From: Astropecten irregularis
Lineage: Eukaryota; Echinodermata; Asteroidea; Paxillosida; Astropectinidae
Reading direction: 5' to 3'
DNA length: 64,000 bases
Assembly: GCA_963971285.1 (NCBI GenBank)
Contig: OZ020244.1
Coordinates: 35,464,001 to 35,528,000, forward strand
Below the pieces are notes generated by a model that saw nothing but the letters and a program-made list of their open reading frames with translations, was not told the DNA's origin and did not search any database. Shown piece by piece: positions 1 through 11,400 of this stretch. The position numbers were made by a program, and so were the translations under genes. The stretch's first letter is position 1. Each line of letters opens with the position of its first letter.

Positions 1-389
1 CATTGGTAAACATTTTAGTCAACAAATTTGGTATATTTTGCATTAACTGCAAAATGGAAGACATACTGCCGTAATAGGCACAATTTGTAAATATGACCCC
101 TTAGCAAAAGATCCGAAACACAATATAGTTTTAAGTTTAAGTTTCCGTTGCTGTTTTCTGAGCAACGTGAGTTAACTGCAATTTTTGTCCTCATTGATAA
201 GACAATTATTAGACAATCACAATTATATCACTTTTTGGGTCATTTTACGGCAGTTTTCTTGTAAAGGCGTGTACAACATAGGTAAAGGTGACAGATGGAA
301 ACAGTAGAAATCGACGAAAAACCGTTCCAAATTATTGGTACGCCAAATTGTGTGGGAAAAGCTGTCTCATTTTTTCATCTTGCCAAGGT

Positions 390-550
390 AACTGTTTTGG
401 CGATTTGGTTTTTGACTCTTTTCTGGATAAATACAGCATTTCAGGCTGAACATTTTTCACTGTATGTTTCCGCCATTACCGTCTTTGTACTTAAATCTGT
501 GAACATTTCAGTATTGGTTTGTTACCAATGTTGTGCATGCCCTTTAAATG
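390..550 (+). repeat. TTAA MITE family A, right-half remnant
   Basis: Matches the family A right half (CTGGATAAATACA, CATTTCAGGC, AAATCTGTGAACATTTC) with a decayed end near 550. The short open frame over it is not a gene. Confidence 0.6.
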
Positions 551-654
551 TACTTCTAAGATACAATCAGCAGTGAGGTATTCCTAGCGATGTACTCCGT
601 TTTATGATTTATTTATTTCTATGTCCACTACTGTTACTTTATTACGTTTTAAAA

Positions 655-1040
655 GATGGTACAAAACATGATTGGTAAAGGTCACAGGACAGCACTCATA
701 CTAAGTATGATCAAAATAACATGTACACGAAATAATAAACCTGTGAAAATTTGAGCTCAATCGGACATCTGAGTCACGAGAAAATAGCGGAAACCCGACT
801 CGATTTTTCTTATAAAACATGAAAAATAGTTTACTTTACATTTGTTCCAAAAATCGTTTGGACGAACGATCTTTGGAAAAGACACTAAATCTTGATTTCC
901 TTGAAAACCCAGCATCTGATGAACTAAGATTTCCCATGGTGACTGTTTGCACTGTTTACGAACTGTTGAGTCCATTTTCTATCTCAAACTCAATATTTTT
1001 TTTAGGCCTTGCAAATCCTATATGCTCGATCCCTTTAAGC
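655..1040 (+). repeat. TTAA MITE family B
   Basis: Begins GGTACAAAACATGATTGG, carries the family B block GAGCTCAATCGGACATCTG, and ends GCAAATCCTATATGCTC then CCTTTAA. The same order recurs at 18955-19322. Confidence 0.7.
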
Positions 1041-1650
1041 GTGTCTGGAACTCATTGCCTATGAGTCAATTACCACGTGTGGCAAGACCCTTAGGCCATT
1101 TTTGTGGCAATATGAATGTGTACAGCTCATTATGAAGTACCGCTGGATGTGTGTAATCATCAATTTGGTTTACTGTATAAATTCTCCTTCGACCGGAGCA
1201 AAAATACAGTACCATTCATAATTCCCATTGTCCCCGAGCCTCCACCGTAGTGCGATGTTTTGTTTCCCTCGTAGTCATACCAAACTTACATGAAATCAAT
1301 AATGGATTGTGACCGGTGTGATTGTTGCACAACAAGCTAAAGAATAAGAACCGCCATCTTTCTCACGGCTGATCGATAATACGGCGTTAAACAGCTCCGT
1401 TATATGAAGACCTCTACGCCCGTTATACCCCAAATAAAACTGAAGATGTCTCGAAGCAAGTCCTTCATGAAAAGAACACGGTCAGTTGAACAACGATAGC
1501 TGAGCGCTTGACTACCAAATGTTAGGTCCAAAAATCAAATCCGCTGGACAAAATCGTCCTTCGTAAGGTTGTTGCCAATTACCGTCCTGGCATCTTCTTT
1601 TGCATTTCTTTGCCAATCAGCTCATGCAGGTTTTGCACCTGTCTCTTTCA
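1041..1650. other. No feature recognised
   Basis: I see no exon with a convincing open frame and splice sites, and no repeat shared with the rest of the window. A further exon of the minus-strand gene at 2546-4212 could lie here unrecognised. Confidence 0.4.
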
Positions 1651-2013
1651 AGGTAGTATCATACTTTGGTAAGAAACCAAAACTGAAATGTTCACAGATT
1701 CACGTATAACTTTCAGAGCATGCAGATGGTGCTGGTAGAAACCTACCGTTAAAATTTTGCCGGCTGAAATGGTGTATTTATCCAGAAATTAGTAAAACAA
1801 CGACCAAAAATCGTTTTGATCTTTTAAAAGATCAAAAATAAAAGAGAAAAAAATTAAGAAATACTGTGGCCGTTTTTCACGATTGTCTCTAAAAGTGGGC
1901 ACCGTATGGGATTGAAATTTTCACAGATGACTGTTACTGTATCTTCCTAGATATTTTTGCCCATATGCATGAATCTGTACTTCTTTGACAAAAACCAAAG
2001 TATGATACTATCT
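1651..2013 (-). repeat. TTAA MITE family A
   Basis: Near full-length copy in reverse orientation, from AGGTAGTATCATACTTTGG to CCAAAGTATGATACTATCT, with the central palindrome GATCTTTTAAAAGATC. The left target site is mutated (TTCA); the right is TTAA. Confidence 0.85.
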
Positions 2014-2433
2014 TTAATCATATCCTTAAAACTGGTTCGAGAGAACACTTTGTTCGTTCGTCAAGGTAACTTTGAACTCATTGGTTTCATCTGATACGTG
2101 GCAAACCTGTTAGTTATAAACACCACCACATTTTGCTGAAAAGGCGACTTTTTTGCGCCTCCAATATTTCATTTTGTCTAAGAAGGATCGATTATTACCA
2201 TCAATTAACACGGAAATCTCTTATTACTATTGAGATTCTATAATGATAGGCCCTACTTATGAAGGGAAAGACTGCATTTACAAATAATGGCCTACGTCGA
2301 ACACATTCAAGGACATTTCTTCAAGTGCGCGCTCAAAAGAAAACAGAAGACTAGCTGTGGTGGCTTGAAGAGGTATGTTTTGGGAGGTGTTTCGACGTGT
2401 GGTGATAGACAACAAAGAGGGAAATTATTTATA

Positions 2434-2435
<2 letters not shown>

Positions 2436-2469
<34 letters not shown>

Positions 2470-2491
2470 CTGTTTACAACAACAACAACAA
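2436..2491. repeat. (CAA)n microsatellite
   Basis: About 12 CAA units, a short break, then five more. It creates a polyglutamine reading frame on the plus strand that is not supported as a gene. Confidence 0.9.
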
Positions 2492-2545
2492 TCTTAAATC
2501 AGAATGGTTTGTGGGTACGGAATTTTGCTTGAGTAGTTTACTCAC

Positions 2546-4212
2546 CTCTGGCAAATTCCCAAATCGCATTGTGACTTGACTTGTCTTCTGCAAATTGTGG
2601 GCTTGTATCGGACGTCTTCATCTGCAAACAAAACGTCCCGAGTGTCTTGTTTAATATTAATGCTCCGTTAAAATGAGAGAGAATTAACCGAGGCCAGTAT
2701 TATGAAGGTAAATGGACGTCCGGACAAGGCGAAAACAGTCTGGTAAACTGGCCAAATGAATGCGAAATGTTAATGAATAGGCCTCCCTGTCTACGAAAAT
2801 GATTTCATTAAATTGGAGTTCGGCAATCCTATAGGTTGTTGTAACAGCCTATAAATACAAAGGAGGTATATCATGTACCGACATGATTTCGGGAATTGTA
2901 CAAGCATTTTATACAGTCAAAGATGTTATTCAATTATTGTTTTGTAAACATTGAGTTGATAAAGACGAATTATAGGGCCTTAAAGGTAGTATCATGCTAA
3001 TTTGGTTTTTATCAAAGAAATACAGATTCACGGGCAAAAATACCAAGACAGATACAATAACAGTCATCTGTGGAAATGTCAGTCCCATACGGTGCCCACT
3101 TTTTGAGAAAACAGTGAAAAACAGCCACAGTATTTCTTATGTCATTTCTCTTTTATTGTTGATCTTTTAAAAGATCAAAATGATTTTCGGTCGTTGTTTT
3201 ACTAATTTCTGGATAACCATTTTAGGCGGAACATTTTAGCGGTCTGTTTCTACCATCACCATCTTCATACCCTGTAAGTTATACGTAAATCTGTGAACAT
3301 TTCTGTTTTGGTCTCTTACCAAAGTATGATACTACCTTTAAGGGAGGCCCCTTAGAAGATTTATATTTTTGTAAAACTCGTAAAAGTCATCAACATCTAC
3401 AATACCCACGGTTCTCTAATCTAGGCCTAGAATATTATCCGTTTCACTTTTGACTTCTTCTTGAATTATCTTTAAAAATTATTGAGCCTGGTTCATCATG
3501 CTTCATGCAAATGGAAGCGAATTTTCTCGCATCGCAATCGTGAGAAAAGCAGCGTGAACAACGTGTTAGTAGGCCTATTTAAAATTCGCTCTAGTACAAA
3601 GTTCGCAGGAAGTATGAAGTAGCTATGGCCTTCAGTCGGCAAACGCCAAAAGGACTGGGGCCAATTTCATAAAACTGCTAAGCACAACAATTTGCTTAGC
3701 ACAAAAACGTCTCGCCCAATAAAACAAACCACCATTGAAAATTCCATTTGATATTCATGGTAAGCGAACAACAGCCAAAGAACAATCACAAGTGATACAC
3801 AACACGTGGAAATTTGGTTGTTAACCCTGTTTTTATTAAGACAGAAATGTCATGCTTAGCAAATTTTTGTGCTTAACAGTTTTACAAAATTGGCCCCTGA
3901 TATCTTCCAACTTGACAGAAAAACCACCCAATAAAATAATGGAGACGAAATATACTCGAAAGTTACTTCCATCACTAGCAAAATCATTGCGTGATCTCAA
4001 CTCTTCCAATAACGACCATTAGGCGTCAAATCGTCACAATTCATCACAATCTGATGTATTTCGTGAAGCATCATAATTATATAAAGTAAGATTATTTGAT
4101 GGTCTGATTAGACGAACTTCAGCTTACCGAACAAAGAAGCAACACCAGACACAAGAAGGCAGAGCACGGCGGCTCGAGCCCAACCGTCGAAGCCTTGAAA
4201 TATCCTTCCCAT
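2546..4212 (-). CDS. 5' part of an unrecognised gene with a signal peptide (two exons)
   Basis: Exon 1 is 4128-4212. ATG at 4212-4210 opens MGRIFQGFDGWARAAV followed by CLLVSGVASLF: a basic start, then a hydrophobic core, as in a signal peptide. It ends in phase 1 at a GTAAGC donor. A candidate next exon is 2546-2621, with a TTTTGTTTGCAG acceptor and GTGAGT donor. In the matching phase it stays open and encodes DEDVRYKPTICRRQVKSQCD then LGICQ, with three cysteines. Further exons would lie left of 2546 or outside the window; exons between these two cannot be excluded. I do not recognise the family. A TATA box 170 bp upstream of the ATG and moderately CpG-rich sequence around exon 1 support a promoter. 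Inference: a secreted or membrane protein. Exon 1 is more secure than exon 2. Confidence 0.5.
2984..3337 (+). repeat. TTAA MITE family A
   Basis: Full-length copy bounded by intact TTAA at 2980-2983 and 3338-3341, with both terminal repeats and the central palindrome. Confidence 0.9.
3657..3897 (+). repeat. MITE family C (GGGGCCAATTTCAT ends)
   Basis: A 241 bp element with terminal inverted repeats GGGGCCAATTTCATAAAACT and its complement TTTACAAAATTGGCCCC. Other copies: 6843-7085, 14322-14561, 23807-24047. Confidence 0.9.
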
Positions 4213-4381
4213 CTTAGATTGCCGCCGGTTCGCTCCAATTCCGAGACGTCGGGCAATATCCATCCATTTCAAGAGCACTATACCGTGCCAGGTCGTCTGA
4301 AGTTATATTCCACCGTTCTTTTCCAGGACAAAACCCTCCAGATTTCGCAAGCACGAACTCACTCCTGAGAGGACCGTGGCG

Positions 4382-4388
4382 TTTTATA
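4382..4388 (-). promoter_or_regulatory. Candidate TATA box
   Basis: Reads TATAAAA on the minus strand, 170 bp upstream of the ATG at 4212, in sequence richer in CpG than its surroundings. Confidence 0.5.
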
Positions 4389-4686
4389 AGACCGTGTCCG
4401 GCCGAGCGGGTGCAGGTAAGCGACTGTATAGGGGGTGGGAAGCGGCGCAGATGCGGGGCATGGTGAAGACCTGGTGAAGGGCGCCGATCGATACCATACC
4501 ATCAAGAGTATCGGCAATCTTCATCGGTATCAATTGTTACCCGGACTTTGCATACAACGGAACGGAAAAGTTTGTACTCGCTCGGTTACCAACGACTGTT
4601 TGAGGCTTCGATTTGTCCAGATTAACAAGGGCTCTCTGGGCGGGCGAACGACAGTTGCGTTTTCCGATTGTTTTATACACATTTAA

Positions 4687-5046
4687 AGGTAGTATCTATA
4701 CTTTGGTAAGAAACCAAAACAGAAATGTTCACAGATTTACGTATAACTTACAGGGTATGAAGATGGTGATGGTAGAAACATACCGTTAAAAATTGTCCGC
4801 CTGAAATTGTGTATTTATACAGAAATGAGTAAAACAACGACCGAAAGTCTTTTTGATCTTTTAAAAGATCAAAAATAAAAGAGAAAAGACTTAAGAGATA
4901 CTGTGGCCGTTTTTCACGATTTTCTCAAAAAGTGGGCACCGTATGGGACTGAAATTTTCACAGATGACTGTTACTGCATCTTCCTTGATATTTTTGCCCA
5001 TGAATCTGTACTTCTTTGACAAAAACCAAAGTATGATACTATACCT
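4687..5046 (-). repeat. TTAA MITE family A
   Basis: Full-length copy in reverse orientation. TTAA is intact on the left (4683-4686) and is TTAG on the right. Confidence 0.88.
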
Positions 5047-5489
5047 TTAGTGTAAACATCAAAGTAATTACCTGCCGATTTGGTTACTCATTTATTTTCT
5101 CGAAATGATGTGTATATAATGTGAACAGTCCAACGAGCGTACTTAATACCATTCATGAATTGGGAGTTACATCATACACGAGCCGAAAGAAACGGAACCT
5201 ACCATTTCACTTTTTGATTCTGGTAAATACCGAACCAGCGATTGTGAGGCCTCGAGCGAGCTTAATCACAATGTCAGGCATTACTCAAGAAGAGACGAAT
5301 GTCAACTTATTAATTTTATCAGACGCGAACTGAGAGAGGGTATAACATGGACTGATAGGCTATATAACCTGATCGTGCAGTGCCCTCGGTGGGCTTCGAA
5401 CCAGAGACAGATGTCCGAAAACGCACAGCGACGTCATCTTAGGCTAATTTGATTAGCATTCATCATCAATTAAAGTAACTAGAACAGCG

Positions 5490-6060
5490 AAGCTGTCGTG
5501 GATTGCTGCAGCCTTACATCATGCAGTTGAAAACATGATAGCAAACCCATCCATCACACACACATCCATCCAAATACAAATTCAACATTTTGAAACAATA
5601 GAAAAAACTTCAACATTTTGAAAAAAGAGAAAAAAATTCAACATTTTGAAAAATACAATAATAACAACATTATTTTGGACAACACACCCATCAAAAAAAA
5701 AAAATCAACATTTTGAAACAATAGACAAAAATCAACATTTTGAAAAAATAGAAAAAACTTCAAAATTTTTCATTTACAATAATAACAACATTATTTTGGA
5801 CAACGCACCCATCCAAAAAAATCAACATTTTGAAACAATAGAAAAAAATCAACATTTTGAAAAAATAGAAAAAACTTCAACATTTTTCATTGACAATAAT
5901 AACAACATTATTTTGGACAACGCACCCATCCAAAAAAAAATAATTGGGTTTCAAGTACAAACTAAAAAACTTAACCATTTCACGCGGACGGCCGATCGGA
6001 CGGGACGAACGGTACTACTACATAGGTTTCGCTTTGCTTCGCATCTCGCCAAAAATTAGA
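5490..6060. repeat. Dispersed AT-rich repeat J with internal tandem units
   Basis: Three ~115 bp units built on CAACATTTTGAAACAATAGA and AATAATAACAACATTATTTT, ending TTTCACGCGGACGGCC. The same order of blocks recurs at 8883-9372, so this is one dispersed repeat. The 137-codon frame over it comes from the repeats. Confidence 0.7.
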
Positions 6061-6842
6061 AAGTATCAAATTTGAGGGTTAATACCAAACTCAAAAGTTT
6101 AAAACAATTCAAGGCATTTGATGAATTCCAATGACAAATTCAGCCACAACGTAACTAAAAAAGAAAACAAAAAAGATCCTGCTAGGATCGAAACGCGACA
6201 GACCCTCCTAACTCTAAGCATTTGATATATTTCAGGTCATTTCGGCCGATGAGTAGTTTGCAGCAGTTTATTACTTGTATTAAAAAAAAAAAATTAAAAT
6301 AAACAAACAATAAACAAATTCTAACAAACATACAAGACGGACAAATCAAAAGAAACGAAAGAAAAACACCAATCGATTTTAGTGAGATATAATTTTGGAA
6401 TGTCCAGTATTATTAAACGATTGTATATTCTTTAGGATTGCTCATGACAGTTTAAAAAAAAATTATCTTAAAGAAACCAGCAGTATATTCAAAATTAAGC
6501 ACTAATCAATGTGACAAAGCTTCATACTGGTTCACAGGGGAGGTTTGTAAAAACATTTTCATTTGAAAAAAAAAATAAATCCTGGTCGTAGAAAAAAAAG
6601 ATTCACGGAACAGCCGTCGGGAGAGACTTTTTTTTCAATGGCGACATTGAATGTTTGAAGTCTGTTTGCCGTCTGCAAACCATGAAATATGAATTTGTGG
6701 AAGAAATCGAAATTGCTACATCTTCCTGCGATCAATGTTAAAGACAAACAAAATATTTCCTCCTCAATAAAAATTTCAGCAAAATTCAAACGGGAGATCA
6801 ACGAGCCGTTCATGCATAGTTAAGCAGAAGATCGAGTGATCT
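6061..6842. other. AT-rich stretch with one hammerhead-like hairpin
   Basis: Mostly homopolymer-rich AT sequence without supported coding potential. At 6168-6215 it holds AAGATCCTGCTAGGATCGAAAC, a sequence that recurs elsewhere (see findings). Confidence 0.5.
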
Positions 6843-7085
6843 GGGGCCAATTTCATAAAACTGTTAAGCACAAAAAATTTGCTAAGCATGACATTTCTGT
6901 CTTAATAAAAAACAGGGTTAACAACCAAATTTCCACGTGTTGTGTATCGCTTGTGATTGTTCTTCGGCTGTTGTTCACTGACCATGAATATCAAATGGAT
7001 ATTTTAAATGGTGGTTTGTTTCATCGGGCGAGACATTTTTGTGCTAAGCAAATTTTTGTGCTTAACAGTTTTATGAAATTGGCCC
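6843..7085 (+). repeat. MITE family C
   Basis: A 243 bp copy from GGGGCCAATTTCATAAAACT to TTTTATGAAATTGGCCC. The open frame over it is a by-product. Confidence 0.88.
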
Positions 7086-7405
7086 AAGCATGTACATTGT
7101 ATGTAAAAAAAAATTCAATTTTTTTTCAAATGACCAGGATTAATCTAGAAGCATTTAACAAAAATGTTATTTCAGTCCACTAAAAGTATTTCTTTTAAAA
7201 GGGCAGATGATTAAACATCTGAACCTTTGTTTATATTTTCTAGGCAAATGAATTTGACCTAGTAATAAATTCAGTTAATAGATTCCATCTTTTGTTTCCA
7301 CGTGTTGATTCCAAAACAAAACAAAAACACAGATTTTTGTTTTCTCATTGAAAAACTTTTAGTCCACATCGATAGTGCATTTTGCAACAGCCAATCTTGA
7401 TTCTT

Positions 7406-7680
7406 AATGGGAGACTTTGGAGAACCGGTCTTCAAGTCAACAACGCACGCGCACGCAATTGTGAGCATGCGCGCGTTGTTTTGCGCCTGCGCTGTTGAAC
7501 TAGAAGACCAGGGGTTGACTTCACGAAGCCCTGCGATCGATCGTAACTCGAGTTACGAAGGATAACCCATCCAAGAGGGCCTATCCCACGTAGGGCTTCA
7601 CTGCATCAAAAGTCCTACGATTGGTAGTAAGTTACGAATAGTTTGTTGAAATCGACCCCAGTTCTCAAAAGTCTCCCATT
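7406..7680. repeat. MITE family D interrupted by family E
   Basis: Outer hairpin element AATGGGAGACTTTGGAGAAC ... GTCTCCCATT, GC-rich in the middle. It is split by a second element. Uninterrupted copies are at 35489-35635, 36333-36462 and 45844-45990. Confidence 0.85.
7511..7659. repeat. MITE family E inside family D
   Basis: Ends GGGGTTGACTTCACGAAG and TTGAAATCGACCCC, with the palindromic block CGATCGATCGTAACTCGAG. Related copies: 49096-49243 and a partial one at 62340-62420. Confidence 0.8.
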
Positions 7681-7800
7681 ACATTGTATATCAATGCAGG
7701 TTCGATATAAGGAATCGCAGAAAAAACATTTCACTTACAATTTTGAGGTCATTGAAAACTTCAATTAGTTCAAACAGCCTTTAAGACCAATCCTTTATGG

Positions 7801-8118
7801 CAGGGGTGGGCAACCTACAGCCCGCGGGCCGCAATTGATTTTTGTGCGGCCCGCGAGACGCATCCAGAATAAAAAAAATTGGAATGTGCTTCACACAGCG
7901 CGGTATAAATTGTGTCATATCGGTATTGCTCTGACAAGTTTTAACAAACAAAGCTCAGTTGTCAGGTTGTGTTCCTTATATAGTGGGGTTGCCCTCATAA
8001 GAAATTCCTCGTTACTGAATGTTTGAAATTGAAAGTGCATTGTTGACCATAGTGCGGCCGGCCAAATTTTCCATTCCTCATTTCTGGCCCATTGATTCAT
8101 AAAGGTTGCCCACCCCTG
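7801..8118. mobile_element. Non-autonomous hAT element (318 bp)
   Basis: Terminal repeats CAGGGGTGGGCAACCT and AGGTTGCCCACCCCTG are the hAT/Charlie type. The flanks carry a perfect 8-bp duplication, CTTTATGG, at 7793-7800 and 8119-8126. No transposase frame. Confidence 0.93.
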
Positions 8119-8345
8119 CTTTATGGAGTCTTTTTTTTAATTGCTTTTGATTTTGGATTTGGAAATCTCTTTATCTGATGTTCTGCATATTAGGATCACA
8201 TGTCTGGACTTAGGCCCATTTTTGATCAGATTTCTGGCCCTTTCATTTTTGCTTTTGCATTAAAATTGTTTGTTCAAGACAAAAATACGATGTCAGCCTC
8301 TACTATTTAATTTTTGGTTCATTTTTTTCTCTTACATGGCTGGAT

Positions 8346-8478
8346 TCACACAATTTCCTGCTGGCTTTCCGCCATGTCCTTTCCGATCATCGTAGCGGTA
8401 ATCGGATGCATGTCGTCTTTGTATTGCTTGAAAGTCGCCACAGCCTGGTTCCTAGCCACAGGAAACTTGAACAAGTCC
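8346..8478 (-). CDS. LTA4H: LTA4H exon 16 (C-terminus and stop)
   Basis: Encodes residues 577-620, including [16 protein letters not shown], aligned with the human C-terminus ASMHPVTAMLVGKDL. The tail is a few residues longer than in human. Confidence 0.95.
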
Positions 8479-11400
8479 CTGATATAGGACAAGAAAGCAC
8501 ACAAACAAATTGGGTTTACGGACGTTAGTATGGGCACAAAGAAGTGCATGTTAGGTTCATTTACGGTATTAGAAAAAAGTATAGCAATTGTTTTTAATCT
8601 GATTTCTGGGGAGGGGGGTACACCCCCCAAGTCATGTCATGGCTCGCTGCGGCAGTGGCGCACCCAGGGGGAGTGGGGGGGGACTCGGGGGACTTGAGCC
8701 CACCCCCACCAAGAGGGTCCCTGAAAAAAAAAAATGAAAAAAAAATGGGGGAGAGGGAAAGGGAGAGGAGGAGAGGGGGGGGGGGAGTCACAAAATGTTT
8801 GTTGGCCGTTTTTTGGGAGAAAAGTTTTCTTTGAGCAACCCCCCACCACCCCCCCAAGACAAAATCCTGGGTGCGCCGCGGCCTTACGTGCAGTTACAAA
8901 CATGATAGCAAATAAAAATGTAACAGCAGAATGAAGCACAAGAATTCCTATCCAAATGTAGTAACCTCAGTAGTGCAACAATGTTTGAAATTCCAAGCCC
9001 TGCATGCACAATGTACGATTTGATGATTAACATGTACACCCATGCCCCTCACACAGCCCTAAACTTAAGAGGCCAAATCATCAACAAAAAATAAAAAACA
9101 ATTCCACATTTTGAAACAATAGATAAAACTTTAACATTTTTAAACAATAGAAAAACTTCAACATTGTCCATTTTTCATTTATGATAATGATTAAAACATT
9201 ATATTGGACAACAGACCAATGGCCTGAGACTAAAACTGTGTATGACATTAAAAGAAATTGGGCTTCAAGCACATACTAAAAAACATTTCACGCGGACGGC
9301 CAGACGGACGGATGGACGGAAATCGGTATTACATAGACTCGCACTGCTTTGCAGCAGCTTGCCAACAAATTACCTTTAACCAGCTACAACAACCTGCCCT
9401 CACCTGAAAATGGGTCTGGTGAATTTCAGTCGTCCCCACTTGACAGCAAAGTCTAGCGCCCTCTGGATGATAGGTTCGTGTCCTGCCCGGATGCAGAGGC
9501 GGTACCAGCGGAATACGATCTCCGCATTGCCACTCTCGCCGAAGCCGTAAGACTTCTCCATGGCCTGGATGTGCTGAGAGCTCAACGGGGGCTGGAAAAG
9601 AAGCACGGCAGAGGAATAATGAGCGTAGGTCTCAGTAAGCTGAGGTGTGTAATGGTGCAGAGACTTAAGGCCACAAACTTAATGCCTTCTGACAAGCGGC
9701 ATATGTATCCTTTGGCAATTTGAGGCTCTATACATATAAATCCAGATATTCAGATTATCATTATTACCATGCCAATAATAGACACTTTATTGTTGTAGTC
9801 TCAAAGCTTGCAATTCATTAAAGGGAGCATATAGGATTTGCAAGGCCTCCAAAAATATCTACTGAGTTTGAGACAGAAAATGGACTCAACAGTTCGTAAA
9901 CAGTGCAAACAGTCACCATGGTTCATCAGATGCTGGGTTTTTCAAGGAAATCAAGATATAGTGTCTTTTCCCAAAGATCGTTCGTCCGAAACATAAAGGA
10001 CATCCTCACTAGTGAGTTGTTTTAGTTATCCCCTTTCACTCAAGGTATGAATATGGAGCTGGTAGAAACATAACATCAAAATATTTCCACCTGAAATGCT
10101 GTATTTATCCAGAAATTAGTAAAACGTAGACTGAAAACAATTTTGATCTCGGGGTAAGATAAAAACCATTCTTTAAGTTTTATGAGAAAAATTGAGTCAG
10201 GTTTACGCTATTTTCTCGTGACTCAGATGTCTGATTGAGCTCAAATTTTCACAGGTTTATCATTTCATGTTCCTGTTTGATCAGACAAAGTATGAGTGCT
10301 GTCCTGTCGCCTACTAAAATTATAACGCATTATCCCACCCTACCAAAGACGAACTGAGCTTGGAATGTTGAATGCTAAACCATTGATTCTTCTCAAAACC
10401 ACAGAGATTACATGGTGTTACCGCAAACCTAGCTTATTTAGTACTTCTACCACGCATAGCTTTACAGATAATATCATACTTTGGTTTTTGTCAAAGAAAT
10501 ACAGATTCATGGGCAAAAAAATCAAGGAAGATACAATAACAGTCATCTGTGAAAATTTCAGTCCCATACGGTGCCCACTTTTTGAAAAAACAGTGAAAAG
10601 CGGCCATAGAATTTCTGAAGTCTTTTCTCTATCATTTGTGATCTTTTAAAGATAAAAAAACTTGAGTCATTGATTTTCCTCTTTTCTGGATAAAAACAGC
10701 ATTTCAGGCAGAATAAAATTAACGGTATGTTTCTACCATCACCATCTTTATACCCTGTAAGTTAGGTAAATCTGTGAAGATTTCTGTTTCGGTTTAAGTA
10801 TGATTCTACCTTTCAGTCTTATTTGACTTTAAAGCGGTTGTGCCATTCGAGATCCCGCCACAAACTTAAATTCTTACCTGGAGTAGAAGCTGTGACATGA
10901 CTTCTATGACCTGTTTAGAGGTCAACAACTTCAAGTCCTCTTTGGTGAAGGCTGACAGGTCAGACGGTGATGCTTGGCACCAGCGATGGCAGAGCTCCGT
11001 GCAGCTATTGGTTAATGCTGTGTCATAGCTGGATGTGACAAACGACAAGGATTAAAGGTACAGTAGTATCATACTTCGGTAAGAATCCAAAACAGAAATA
11101 TTCACAGATTTATGTATAACTTACAGGGTATGCAGATGGTGGTGGTAGAAACATACCGTGAAAATGTTTCCACCTGAAATGGTATATTTATCCAGAAATT
11201 AGTAAAACAACGACCAAAAATCTTTTTGATCTTAAGAGGTTAAGAGGTTTGGTGGGAGGGGTTGTTGACTAGGAAAGGAGACTAACTCACTCTGGTTTGA
11301 CTGGTGGCATCCCAGGCTGGAAGAACCAGGCATCCCAGTCCACGACATCAAACACCGATTGCTGATAAAAAAAGAAGCAAAAAACAATCAAACAATTTGA

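Noticed and set aside
2287-2532. 81-codon frame with a polyglutamine run
   Set aside because: Rests on a CAA microsatellite; no conserved flanking protein sequence.
5646-6059. 137-codon frame with KNQHFETIEK repeats
   Set aside because: Three AT-rich ~115 bp repeat units kept open by chance; the related repeat at 8883-9372 does not keep the frame.
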